Assembly (NCBI RefSeq): GCF_023155805.1
Contig: NZ_JAKNUW010000002.1
Location: forward strand, 149,080 to 213,079
Length of the DNA stretch: 64,000 bases
Direction: 5' to 3'
DNA from: Micrococcus lacusdianchii
GTDB lineage: Bacteria > Actinomycetota > Actinomycetes > Actinomycetales > Micrococcaceae
How positions within the stretch are numbered: the first letter of the stretch is position 1; each line of letters starts with the position of its first letter. Shown here one piece after another: positions 26,089 through 34,852 of this stretch. The translations under genes were made by a program, and so were the position numbers. Below the pieces are notes generated by a model that ran no database searches, had not been told where the DNA came from, and saw only the letters and a list, made by a program, of their open reading frames with translations.

Positions 26089-27498
26089 TCAGCGCGCGGC
26101 GCGGCGCTCGCGGGCCGAGGTGACGGTGTCGAGGTCCGTGTGTCGGGTCTCGGGGGAGAGCGCCAGTGCGATGACGGTGATCGCCGACGCGGCGGCCAGG
26201 TAGTAGCCGACGTAGGAGACGTCGAACTCCTGCACCAGCCAGGCGGCGATGAACGGGGTCAGCGCGGCGCCGAGGATCGAGGACACGTTGTAGGCGATGC
26301 CGGAGCCGGTGTAGCGCGTGTTCGTGGGGAACAGCTCGGGCAGCACCGCGGACATCGGCCCGAAGGTCAGGCCCATGAGCGTCATGCCCGTGGCCAGGAA
26401 CGCCAGCATCAGCGGCACGTTCAGCTCCGCGCCCACGCCCATGTTCTCCGGCGAGAGCCACAGGCCGAACGAGAGGCCGAACAGCACCATGAGCACCGAG
26501 ATCACGATCAGGGTGGGGCGGCGGCCGAAGCGGTCCGCCAGCAGGCCGGAGACCGGCACGAACGCCGCGAAGAACAGGATGCCGACCAGCTGCAGCACGA
26601 GGAACTCGGCGTAGGGGACGCCCAGGAAGCCGTTGGCCGGCTTGCCGATCGCGTAGGAGAGGATCCACGTGGTCATCAGGTAGAAGAGCACGTAGGTGGC
26701 GTACATGACGAAGGTGCCCAGGATCAGCTCCCACCAGTTGCGGCGGAACACCTCGCCCAGCGGCGCCTTCACGCGCTGGTCACGGTCGAGGGCGCGCTGG
26801 AAGACCGGGGTCTCCTCGAGCTTGACGCGGACGTAGAGGCCCACGGCCACCATCACGATCGAGAGCAGGAACGGCAGGCGCCACACCCACGTGAGGAACG
26901 GGCCGTCGAGCACCGGGCTCGTGGAGTCGTGGTCGAAGCCGAGCACGAGCGTGAGGAACAGGCCGTTGGCCAGCAGGAAGCCGATCGGCGCGCCGAGCTG
27001 CGGCCACATGGCCGCCTGCGCGCGCTTGCCGTCCTTGGCGTACTCGGTGGCCAGGAGGGCGGCGCCGGACCACTCGCCGCCGAGCCCCAGGCCCTGGAAG
27101 AAGCGCAGCAGCGTCAGCATGGCCGGCGCCCACAGGCCGATCTGGAAGTACGTGGGCAGCAGGCCGATGAGGAACGTCGCGATGCCCATGGTCAGCAGCG
27201 AGCCGATGAGCGTGGTCTTGCGGCCCACGCGATCGCCCAGGTGGCCGAAGACGACGGCGCCCAGCGGCCGGGCGACGAACGCCGCGCCGAAGGTGGCCAT
27301 GGAGGCCAGCAGGGCCGTGTTGTCGTCACCGCCCGCGAAGAAGATCAGCGGGAACACCGAGACGGCGGCCGTGGCGTAGATGTAGAAGTCGTAGAACTCG
27401 ATCGAGGTGCCGATCAGCGAGGCCACGATCACGCGGAAGCGGGGCACGTCTCCGGCAGAGGAGGCCGCCGCGGGAGAGGCGGAGGGGGAGTGGGACAT
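26089..27498 (-). CDS. MFS transporter, metabolite:H+ symporter (MHS) family
   Basis: A 469-residue twelve-helix permease. The N-terminus SLIGTSIEFYDFYIYATAAV, GHLGDRVGRKTTL (loop 2-3 motif) and GLGLGGEWSGAALLATEYA are typical of the MHS group (ShiA, ProP, KgtP), which import organic acids, proline/betaine or shikimate with protons. The substrate cannot be told from sequence. AGGAGG with 4-base spacing fixes the ATG at 27498. The upstream region carries a repeated 13-bp motif that may be an operator. Confidence 0.88.
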   Translation of the reverse strand: MSHSPSASPAAASSAGDVPRFRVIVASLIGTSIEFYDFYIYATAAVSVFPLIFFAGGDDNTALLASMATFGAAFVARPLGAVVFGHLGDRVGRKTTLIGSLLTMGIATFLIGLLPTYFQIGLWAPAMLTLLRFFQGLGLGGEWSGAALLATEYAKDGKRAQAAMWPQLGAPIGFLLANGLFLTLVLGFDHDSTSPVLDGPFLTWVWRLPFLLSIVMVAVGLYVRVKLEETPVFQRALDRDQRVKAPLGEVFRRNWWELILGTFVMYATYVLFYLMTTWILSYAIGKPANGFLGVPYAEFLVLQLVGILFFAAFVPVSGLLADRFGRRPTLIVISVLMVLFGLSFGLWLSPENMGVGAELNVPLMLAFLATGMTLMGLTFGPMSAVLPELFPTNTRYTGSGIAYNVSSILGAALTPFIAAWLVQEFDVSYVGYYLAAASAITVIALALSPETRHTDLDTVTSARERRAAR

Positions 27499-27542
27499 GC
27501 GACCTCCTGGGGGCGAGTGGACACCGCAGGCGCCGGATGCGA

Positions 27543-27628
27543 CCACGATGTGAGACAGAGCGACCGCCAGTGTAGGAGCGTTGCCGGTGAGGGGGGTCTC
27601 GTCGTCTCCAGGCGTCCACGATGTGAGA
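27543..27628. promoter_or_regulatory. Two copies of CCACGATGTGAGA upstream of the MHS transporter
   Basis: The 13-mer CCACGATGTGAGA occurs at 27543-27555 and 27616-27628, in the same orientation, 73 bases apart and about 45 and 118 bases upstream of the transporter ATG. It reads TCTCACATCGTGG on the transporter strand. Spacing close to seven helical turns fits a regulator binding two sites. The regulator is unknown. Confidence 0.5.
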
Positions 27629-27682
27629 AGGACGAGGGGTGTTCCCCACCGACCCGTGCGCGCGGGGATCCGGGCAGGACAG

Positions 27683-27733
27683 CGCCCCGGCGACGTTCCA
27701 GCGGTGCAGGACCGCTGGAACGTCGCCGGGGCG
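27683..27733 (-). terminator. 23-bp perfect stem-loop after the biotin carboxylase gene
   Basis: Positions 27683-27705 and 27711-27733 are exact reverse complements around the 5-base loop GCAGG. The stem starts 30 bases after the biotin carboxylase stop on the minus strand and separates it from the transporter gene. It is the longest perfect hairpin I found in the window. No U-run follows, as is common in actinobacteria. Confidence 0.8.
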
Positions 27734-27763
27734 TTGTGTTCCGGGGCGCTGGGCCTCCGGGGC

Positions 27764-29629
27764 TCAGTCCTTCGACGCCTCCGCGTCCGCGATCCTGGCG
27801 ATCACGGCGCCCGCCGAGACGGTCTCGCCCGGCTCCACGGACAGTCCCGAGATCACGCCCGCCTTGTGGGCCGTGAGCGGCTGCTCCATCTTCATGGCCT
27901 CCATGACCACGATCAGGTCGCCTTCGGCCACGTTCTCGCCGTTCTGCGCGGCCACCTTCACCACGGTGCCCTGCATGGGTGCAGTGAGTGCGTCCGTGCT
28001 TGCGGCGGCCGGAGCGGCGCCGGCCCTCCGCCCGCCACGGGGACGACGCCGGCCCGCGCCGGCCCGCGCGGCTGCACCCTGGAGCTGATGCATGGCCGCG
28101 CCCCACGTGGGCAGGGTGACGTCCACCCGCTTGCCGTTGACCTCGACGGTCACGGTGTGCCGTGGCTCGCGCGCCGCCGGATCGGCCGGGGTCACCGGGG
28201 TCGGGGCGATCTCATGGGCGAACTCGGTCTCGATCCAGCGGGTGTGCACCGAGAACGGCTCCTCGGAGTCCTGCAGCTCGGGGGCGAACGCCGGGTCGGC
28301 CACCACGGCACGGTGGAACGGCAGCACGGTGGGCATGCCGGCGATCTCGGCCTCCGCGAGCGCACGGGCCGCGCGCTGCAGGGCCTGGCGGCGGGTGGCG
28401 CCGGTGACGATCAGCTTGGCCACCATGGAGTCGAACGCGCCGGAGACGGTCTCACCCTCCACCACGCCGGCGTCCACGCGGACGCCGGGGCCCGAGGGCA
28501 TCCGGAACATGGTCAGGGTGCCGGGGGCGGGCAGGAAGTTCCGGCCCGGATCCTCCCCGTTGAGACGGAACTCGAACGAGTGGCCGCGCACCTCGGGGTC
28601 CCCGTAGCCGAGGGCCTCGCCGCGCGCGAGCCGGAACTGCTCGCGCACCAGGTCGATGCCCGTGACCTCCTCGGTCACCGGGTGCTCCACCTGGAGGCGG
28701 GTGTTGACCTCGAGGAAGGACAGCGTGCCGTCCTGGCCCACGAGGAACTCGCAGGTGCCGGCGCCCACGTAGCCGGCGGCCTTCAGGAGGGCCCTCGAGG
28801 ACTCGACCAGGCGCGCGTTCTGCTCGTCCGTCAGGAAGGGGGCGGGGGCCTCCTCCACGAGCTTCTGGTTGCGGCGCTGCAGGGAGCAGTCACGCGTGGA
28901 CACGACGACGACGTCGCCGTGGGCGTCCGCGAGGCACTGGGTCTCCACATGGCGGGGGCGGTCCAGGAACCGCTCCACGAAGCACTCGCCGCGGCCGAAT
29001 GCGGCGACGGCCTCACGCACCGCCGACTCGTACAGCTCGGGGATCTCCTCGCGGGTGCGGGCGACCTTGATGCCGCGGCCGCCGCCGCCGTAGGCGGCCT
29101 TGATGGCCACGGGCAGGCCGAACTCGTCCGCGAAGGCCACGACCTCGTCCGTGCCGTTGACGGGGGACGTGGTGCCGGGGGCCAGCGGGGCGCCGACCTC
29201 GGCCGCGATGCGGCGGGCGGAGACCTTGTCCCCGAGGGCGTCGATCGCCTCCGGCGGCGGGCCGATCCACACCAGGCCGGCCGCCTCCACGGCGCGGGCG
29301 AAGTCCGCGTTCTCGGACAGGAAGCCGTAGCCCGGGTGCACGGCGTCCGCGCCGGAGCGCTCGGCGGCGTCGAGGATCTTCTCCATCACCAGGTAGGAGT
29401 CCGCGGCAGTCTGCCCGCCGAGGGCCACGGCCTCATCCGCGAGCTTCACGTGCAGCGCGTCCCGGTCCGGCTCGGCGTACACGGCCACGGAGGTCAGGCC
29501 CTCATCCTGGCAGGCCCGCACCACGCGCACGGCGATCTCGCCGCGGTTGGCGATCAGCACCCGGGAGAAGCGCCGGGCCGCCCCGTCGGTGGAGGCGGGG
29601 GTGGCCTGGGGGCCGCTGCTGATGCTCAT
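27764..29629 (-). CDS. Acyl-CoA carboxylase alpha subunit (biotin carboxylase + BCCP)
   Basis: A 621-residue AccA3-type subunit that carboxylates biotin with ATP and bicarbonate for malonyl- or propionyl-CoA carboxylation. Residues about 17-465 are biotin carboxylase: [18 protein letters not shown], the glycine-rich [14 protein letters not shown] loop, and [14 protein letters not shown]. The C-terminal carrier domain has the biotinylated lysine in MEAMKMEQP (about residue 587). AGGAG precedes the ATG. Partner beta and epsilon subunits are at 42.7-44.6 kb, separated from it by the polysaccharide locus. Confidence 0.94.
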   Translation of the reverse strand: MSISSGPQATPASTDGAARRFSRVLIANRGEIAVRVVRACQDEGLTSVAVYAEPDRDALHVKLADEAVALGGQTAADSYLVMEKILDAAERSGADAVHPGYGFLSENADFARAVEAAGLVWIGPPPEAIDALGDKVSARRIAAEVGAPLAPGTTSPVNGTDEVVAFADEFGLPVAIKAAYGGGGRGIKVARTREEIPELYESAVREAVAAFGRGECFVERFLDRPRHVETQCLADAHGDVVVVSTRDCSLQRRNQKLVEEAPAPFLTDEQNARLVESSRALLKAAGYVGAGTCEFLVGQDGTLSFLEVNTRLQVEHPVTEEVTGIDLVREQFRLARGEALGYGDPEVRGHSFEFRLNGEDPGRNFLPAPGTLTMFRMPSGPGVRVDAGVVEGETVSGAFDSMVAKLIVTGATRRQALQRAARALAEAEIAGMPTVLPFHRAVVADPAFAPELQDSEEPFSVHTRWIETEFAHEIAPTPVTPADPAAREPRHTVTVEVNGKRVDVTLPTWGAAMHQLQGAAARAGAGRRRPRGGRRAGAAPAAASTDALTAPMQGTVVKVAAQNGENVAEGDLIVVMEAMKMEQPLTAHKAGVISGLSVEPGETVSAGAVIARIADAEASKD

Positions 29630-29738
29630 GGGTCGGGGCTCCTGAAGAGGGGGGCGGGGGGCGGCCGCCGGGGCCCGCCCATCGCGCCGTTCGGCCGACG
29701 GGGGACGGGCCGCCCGCACGGCACCGATGCTCCTCTGC

Positions 29739-29744
29739 ACTGTA
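29739..29744 (-). promoter_or_regulatory. -10 box of the biotin carboxylase gene
   Basis: Minus strand TACAGT, about 105 bases upstream of the ATG, between maf and this gene. It gives a conventional leader. Confidence 0.4.
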
Positions 29745-29791
29745 CTGCGGTGGTGGACCCCCGCACAGGCATTCACGGGGTTCGGCGATGC

Positions 29792-30487
29792 TCACGCGAC
29801 CAGGTTGGAGGTATCCCACAAGTCGGCGAACCGCAGCCCCAGCTCCGCGCACTGCACGCGCAGCACCGCCACGGACAGCCCGATCACCGCGTTCGGGTCC
29901 CCGTCCACCCACTCCACGAGCGCCGCGCCGGCACCGTCGATCGTGAACGCCCCGGCGCACAGCAGGGGCTCCCCGGTGGCCACGTAGGCGCGCACGGTGT
30001 CCTCGTCCACGTCGGCGAAGCGCACGTCCGCGCCCACGCAGGTGGACGTCTCCGCGTGCGGCACCGCGCCCTCGTCGCCGGGCATGAGCAGCCCCGCCCA
30101 CTGGCCCGTGTGGAGCCGGCCGGTGCGCCCGGCCTGGGCGCGCCAGCGCTCGAGGGCCACCTCGGGCTCGTACGGCTTGCCGTGGGCCACGCCGTCCAGC
30201 TCGAACACGGAGTCGCAGCCGACCACCAGGGTGGGGCCGTCCACGCCCTCCGCGGCCGCCCGCTCGGCCACGTTCAGGCCCTTGGCCTGGGCCAGCAGCA
30301 GGGCCAGTTCGCCCGGGGTCGCCTCGGGGCGCGCCGCCCCCAGGGCTTCTTCGTCCACGTCGGACACCAGGACGCGGAAGGGGAGGCGGGCGCGCCGCAG
30401 GATCTCGGCGCGGCCCGGCGAGGCCGAGCCGAGCACCAGGGCGAGGCGTCCGAGGCAGGGGCGGGCGCCGTCGTCGGCAGGGGTCAT
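29792..30487 (-). CDS. maf: Maf family nucleotide pyrophosphatase
   Basis: A 231-residue house-cleaning enzyme that hydrolyses non-canonical or excess nucleoside triphosphates to monophosphates. Seen: LALVLGSASPGRAEILRR with the phosphate-binding Ser/Arg, VVGCDSVFELDG with the catalytic Asp, KPYEPEVALERW, and GAFTIDGAGAALVEWVDGD. The ATG overlaps the DUF885 gene stop by ATGA. In actinobacteria maf usually sits beside accE; here accE is 12 kb away. Confidence 0.92.
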   Translation of the reverse strand: MTPADDGARPCLGRLALVLGSASPGRAEILRRARLPFRVLVSDVDEEALGAARPEATPGELALLLAQAKGLNVAERAAAEGVDGPTLVVGCDSVFELDGVAHGKPYEPEVALERWRAQAGRTGRLHTGQWAGLLMPGDEGAVPHAETSTCVGADVRFADVDEDTVRAYVATGEPLLCAGAFTIDGAGAALVEWVDGDPNAVIGLSVAVLRVQCAELGLRFADLWDTSNLVA

Positions 30488-32166
30488 GCGAGCGCCTCGC
30501 GCAGGGTGTCCAGGCCCATCGATCCCAGACGGAGCGCGCGTGTGTGGAAGGCCTTGAGGTCGAAGTCCTCGCCCTCGCGCGCCTCGCGCTCGGCCCGGAT
30601 CTGCTCCCAGATCCGCTGGCCCACCTTGTACGCCGGCGCCTGGCCCGGCCAGCCGAGGTAGCGGGTGAACTCGAACCGGCGCTGGCCCTCGGAGAGGATC
30701 AGGTGCTTCGAGAGGAAGTCGTAGCCCCGCTCCGGGGTCCACGCGCCGCCGCCCTCCGAGGCGGGCATGTCGAAGCTGCAGTGGTAGCCGATGTCGAACA
30801 CCACGCGGGCCGCGCGCATGCGCTGCATGTCCAGCATGCCCAGGTGGTCCCCGGCGTCCTCGAGGAAGCCGAACTCGTCCATCAGCCGCTCGGCGTAGAG
30901 CGCCCAGCCCTCGCCGTGGCCGGAGGTCCAGCAGAAGCTGCGGCGCCACAGGTTCAGCTCGTCCCGGGCCAGCATGGCCGTGGCGATCTGCAGGTGATGG
31001 CCGGGAACGCCCTCGTGGTACACCGTGGTGGTCTCGGCCCACGTGGTGAACTCGTCCTCGCCCGCCGGCACGGACCACCACATGCGGCCCGGGCGGGAGA
31101 AGTCCTCGGAGGGGCCGGTGTAGTAGATGCCTCCCTCCTGGGTGGGGGCGATCATGCACTCCACCCGGTCCATGGGGGCAGGGATCTCGAAGTGCTCCTT
31201 CATGGCCTCCAGCGCCTGGTCGGAGAGCCCCTGCATCCACTCCCGCAGCGCCTGCGTGCCCTTCAGCCTCCGGGCCGGGTCCGCGTCGAGGAGCGCGCGG
31301 GCCTCCTCGATCGTGGCGCCGGGCCGGATCCGCTCCGCGTCCGCCTCCTGAGCCGCAATGATCCGGGCCAGCTCCTCCTGGCCCCAGCGGTACGTCTCCT
31401 CGAGGTCCACCTCGGCGCCCAGGAACACGCGGGAGGCCAGGCGGTAGGCCTCGATCCCGACGGCGTCCTCCTGCGGGGCGTGCGGGCGCAGCTCCTTGCG
31501 CAGCGTGGCGGCGAAGTCCCGGTAGGCCTGCGCGCCGGCCTCGGCGCCCGCCCGGATGCGCGCGGCCAGCGCGGGGGTCACGGCCTCTGCCGCGCAGGCC
31601 CGCTCCACGAGCCCGGGGAAGAACCCGCCGGGAGCCCCGTGCGCCTCCGCCTGCTCCACCACGATGTCCACCTGACGCACGGCGGCCACGTGCCCGGCGT
31701 CGCGGGCGGCGAGCAGGGACTCGGTGTAGCCGGCCAGGGCCGCGGGCAGGTTCTCCAGCCGGCCGGCGATGTGCTCCCACTGCTGTGCCGTGTCCGTAGG
31801 CATCAGGTCGAGGACCGAGCGGATGCCCTGGGCGGGGGAGGCGATGTTGTTCAGCTCCACGCGCCCGGTGGCGTGGATCTCCCGCTCGAGGCCCAGCCGC
31901 TCGCGCAGGGCCGCGACGGTGACGCGGTCCGCCTCGTCCTCGGGCTCGAGGCCGTCCAGCTCGGCCAGGGTGCGGGAGTTGAGCTCGTCCAGGGCGCGGA
32001 GCCCGGCGGGGGAGAAGTCGCCGTATTCGGTCTCCCCGCCTGCGAAGCCCATGGCGGTGGCCTCCTCGGGACGCAGACGGAGCAGCTCGGCGACGTGGCG
32101 CTCGGCCAGGGCGTCGATGGCGGTGGGGGTGCGGGCTCCGGCGGGCGCGGGTGTGGTCTGGGTCAT
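30484..32166 (-). CDS. DUF885 family putative metallohydrolase
   Basis: A 560-residue protein matching the full-length DUF885 family, thought to be zinc peptidases. The key segment is VYHEGVPGHHLQIATAM (about residues 380-396), with H-E and G-H-H-x-Q placed as zinc ligands and catalytic glutamate. A downstream ERLMDEFGF segment may supply another ligand. No signal peptide. Physiological substrate unknown. It begins the DUF885-maf operon and borders the polysaccharide locus. Confidence 0.8.
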   Translation of the reverse strand: MTQTTPAPAGARTPTAIDALAERHVAELLRLRPEEATAMGFAGGETEYGDFSPAGLRALDELNSRTLAELDGLEPEDEADRVTVAALRERLGLEREIHATGRVELNNIASPAQGIRSVLDLMPTDTAQQWEHIAGRLENLPAALAGYTESLLAARDAGHVAAVRQVDIVVEQAEAHGAPGGFFPGLVERACAAEAVTPALAARIRAGAEAGAQAYRDFAATLRKELRPHAPQEDAVGIEAYRLASRVFLGAEVDLEETYRWGQEELARIIAAQEADAERIRPGATIEEARALLDADPARRLKGTQALREWMQGLSDQALEAMKEHFEIPAPMDRVECMIAPTQEGGIYYTGPSEDFSRPGRMWWSVPAGEDEFTTWAETTTVYHEGVPGHHLQIATAMLARDELNLWRRSFCWTSGHGEGWALYAERLMDEFGFLEDAGDHLGMLDMQRMRAARVVFDIGYHCSFDMPASEGGGAWTPERGYDFLSKHLILSEGQRRFEFTRYLGWPGQAPAYKVGQRIWEQIRAEREAREGEDFDLKAFHTRALRLGSMGLDTLREALA

Positions 32167-32173
32167 GTCACAA

Positions 32174-32179
32174 ACTCTA
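32174..32179 (-). promoter_or_regulatory. -10 box of the DUF885 gene, leaderless start
   Basis: Minus strand TAGAGT, 7 bases before the ATG at 32166. Confidence 0.6.
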
Positions 32180-32285
32180 GGTGGTTTCGACTGCCGCTTG
32201 GGTGTGGTGCCATGTCCCAGGCCTGCTCAGGCGGCCATCCGCGGCACGGCGGAGAGGCCCCTCCGAATCGCCGGGGCCGGGGGGC

Positions 32286-32291
32286 TAGGCT
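32286..32291 (+). promoter_or_regulatory. -10 box for the pyruvyl transferase-flippase pair
   Basis: TAGGCT about 77 bases upstream of the ATG at 32368. The leader has GCGAGGT before the start. This is the likely left promoter of the polysaccharide locus. Confidence 0.4.
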
Positions 32292-32367
32292 CATCGGTGG
32301 CGATGACGTTCCACGAACGACATCCATCCTCAAGGAATTCTTCGGTCACGACGTCGACAGGCGAGGT

Positions 32368-33621
32368 ATGAGCTGGACAAAGGAGATTATCGGCCGGAGC
32401 GCGGTCGCACGCCGGGCAGTGGACATCGCGGTCGTGCGTGCTTCCCAGTCCATCGACTGGCACCGTCGCCGTCAGGCCGTCCACAACGAGGGGACTTCCA
32501 CCCGTGGCCCCGTCAGCGTCGTCGTTCCCGCCGCCTTCGGGTCGTTCGGAGATGAGGCGCTCGCCTTCGGCGCCGATGCCCTGCTCGCCCGGGATGGGCG
32601 TCGGATGCTCGGGGTGGTCGCGGGTGATCCCGCACCGTGGCATCGGTCCGGCCTGCCCGACGTCATGTCCGAGGACGACTTCGTGGGCCCATGGCGACTG
32701 GGTATGGACCAGGGGGCGGTCGAGGCTCTGGTCCCTGGTGGGGAAGTATGGGTCCTGGGAGCGGACTACGCAGACGGCGTCTATGGACTCAGAAGCCTTG
32801 CCACGAGGGTCTCTCTGCTGAATATGGCGGCGCGGTCCGGCCTCCGTGCGGCCCTCATCAATTTCTCCTTCCGCGAAGAGCCTCGTGCGGGCGCCGTCTC
32901 CCTTCTCCAAAGTCTTGATCGGCGCGTCTTCATCTCGCTTCGGGACGACGTCTCAGCGGAGCACTTTCGAGCAGCCACAGGCATGACGGCGAGTTCGTAT
33001 CCTGACCTCGCGATGTTCCTGCGACCCAGGGCTACCGAACAATCGGAGAGGCTCGCCCAGTGGCGCCGCGGCCATGGTCGGCCGACCATGGCGGTGGTGG
33101 GCAATGCCCACTTGGCTACTCACTTCGGGGGCTCCATCCCCGAGCTGGCGGAGGCATTCGCTGCTTTCTGCCGCGAAGCGATCAGTCGAGGGTGGGCCAT
33201 CTCCCTCGTCTCGCACGACGTGCGGGATGAGCCGGGGGACAACCTCCTCCTCGAAGCCATCCGGACCCATCTCCACGAAGCGGACGACTCAGTCCGGTTG
33301 ACGATTCCCTCCACTGCCGCGTCTGCGAAGGCTGCGCTCGGACAGTCCGATCTCTGCGTGACGGCGCGCATGCACCCTGCTGTTGCAACCCTGAGTCAGG
33401 GAGTGCCCACCTTCGGTCTGGAATACGTCGGCAAATTCACCGGCCAGTTCGCGTGGTACGGGGCCGAGCAGCATCTTGCACCGTGGACGGAGATCGTGGA
33501 GCGCCCGGTTGACCTCGCCCGTCGCGTGGTGTCACAGGACTGGGACCGCGAACGTCGACGGCTGAGCGGCCGAGCTGAAGCACTCCGTTCCTCGGATCCC
33601 ACATGGCTGCGGACCGCATGA
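32368..33621 (+). CDS. Polysaccharide pyruvyl transferase family protein
   Basis: A 417-residue member of the CsaB-like pyruvyl transferase family, which adds ketal-linked pyruvate from PEP to sugars of surface polymers, giving acidic groups. Seen: VVPAAFGSFGDEALAFGADAL near residue 52, VWVLGADYADGVYG, LLNMAARSGLRAALINFSF, YPDLAMFL, and a C-terminal CVTARMHPAVATLSQGVPT typical of the family. Codons are less GC-rich than flanking core genes. Its stop overlaps the flippase start. Confidence 0.8.
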   Translation: MSWTKEIIGRSAVARRAVDIAVVRASQSIDWHRRRQAVHNEGTSTRGPVSVVVPAAFGSFGDEALAFGADALLARDGRRMLGVVAGDPAPWHRSGLPDVMSEDDFVGPWRLGMDQGAVEALVPGGEVWVLGADYADGVYGLRSLATRVSLLNMAARSGLRAALINFSFREEPRAGAVSLLQSLDRRVFISLRDDVSAEHFRAATGMTASSYPDLAMFLRPRATEQSERLAQWRRGHGRPTMAVVGNAHLATHFGGSIPELAEAFAAFCREAISRGWAISLVSHDVRDEPGDNLLLEAIRTHLHEADDSVRLTIPSTAASAKAALGQSDLCVTARMHPAVATLSQGVPTFGLEYVGKFTGQFAWYGAEQHLAPWTEIVERPVDLARRVVSQDWDRERRRLSGRAEALRSSDPTWLRTA

Positions 33622-34820
33622 CCATCGGACGGCGCGATCATCTGCTGAACGCTGTCGCATCCCTCCTCGTCCCGGCGGCCTCTTTGCTGTCGGCGCCCTT
33701 GTTGGCGCGGGCCCTGGGCCCGACGGCCCGTGGGGAGTTCACCGTCGAGCAGAGTCTCATCCTCACGGCATCGTCGCTGTTCGGCCTCGGTATCAGCGAC
33801 ATCGTCGCGACTCGGTGGCAGGCATTCAGTGCACGTCACCGGCTCAGACTGGCCTATCTGAACGTGGGAAGCGCCCTGGTCTTCTCCGGCGCCGGCCTGG
33901 TCTACTTGGCTTTGGCAGTCTCTCCGTCTGTCCTCGTCATGGGTCTGTGTCTTATCGCAGGAGGCGTGTTCGCGGCGGCCCTGGCCGAGCGGGGCATCGC
34001 CCTCTCTCGTGATGATCTGAGAGGGGTGGCAGCGGAGAAGCTCCTGGTCGTCACTTCTCGTCTCGCTCTGACGGTGATGGCCTTCGCATTCGGCGTGCTC
34101 GATCTCACGGTGGCCCTGGTCACCCTGGTTCTGCCCCAGTGTGTGGGACTGGCATATCTACGGGTACGACGTTGGCAGGCGCAGAAGGCTGCGTCCTTCC
34201 GGCCCTGCACGGCCGGCCTGGGGGGCAGACTCGACTGGTGGACCGTCCTGGGTGGCAGCGGTGGAGTCCTGCTGGTGAACGGCATCCCCCTCGTCGCTCT
34301 GGCCGCGATCGGCCCCACTGAGGTGGGGTACTTCTCGGTGTGCATCCTCATCGCCGAGGTGTTCACTCTCGTCGCCAAGCCGTTCCGTGACGCGACGTTC
34401 ACATCGCCGTACGCGAGTGACTGGTCGAAGCTGAGGCGCCTGACCTGGTCCACTCTGGCCGTCCTGGTGGGGATCGGCCTGCTGGCGAGCGCCGTCATGT
34501 GGTTTGCGGTGCCGCTGGTCTTCGGCTCGGACTTCGCTCCGGCAGTTCCTGCGGCCTACGTGATGATCATCGCCGGCGTCTTGAAGGGCTGGGGCTACCA
34601 GCTGAATGGCGCTCTCACCGTGAAGGGCGATCACCGAGTGCGTGCGGTCAGCACCTACTCGGCTGTGGTCGTGAATGTCCTCCTTCTCTTCTTGTTCGCA
34701 GCCGGCGGTGCAGCAGGGGCGGCCCTCGCCTGCACCCTGGCTTATGCCGTGATGGCCGGATGGTCAGCTGTGTCGCTCTTCGTTTCGTCCCCGAAGAAGC
34801 CCGAAGACACAACCCCCTGA
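33618..34820 (+). CDS. Oligosaccharide-unit flippase (Wzx/MATE-like)
   Basis: A 400-residue membrane protein with about 12 hydrophobic segments, of the MOP superfamily that flips lipid-linked sugar units across the membrane. The N-terminus, LLNAVASLLVPAASLLSAPL and LARALGPTARGEFTVEQS, is characteristic of Wzx proteins. The ATG at 33618 overlaps the pyruvyl transferase stop as ATGA; an in-frame ATG at 33603 is less likely. Co-transcribed with the pyruvyl transferase. Confidence 0.85.
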   Translation: MTIGRRDHLLNAVASLLVPAASLLSAPLLARALGPTARGEFTVEQSLILTASSLFGLGISDIVATRWQAFSARHRLRLAYLNVGSALVFSGAGLVYLALAVSPSVLVMGLCLIAGGVFAAALAERGIALSRDDLRGVAAEKLLVVTSRLALTVMAFAFGVLDLTVALVTLVLPQCVGLAYLRVRRWQAQKAASFRPCTAGLGGRLDWWTVLGGSGGVLLVNGIPLVALAAIGPTEVGYFSVCILIAEVFTLVAKPFRDATFTSPYASDWSKLRRLTWSTLAVLVGIGLLASAVMWFAVPLVFGSDFAPAVPAAYVMIIAGVLKGWGYQLNGALTVKGDHRVRAVSTYSAVVVNVLLLFLFAAGGAAGAALACTLAYAVMAGWSAVSLFVSSPKKPEDTTP

Positions 34821-34852
34821 GGCTGGCCCAGCGGCAAGGACATCGAAGACGC

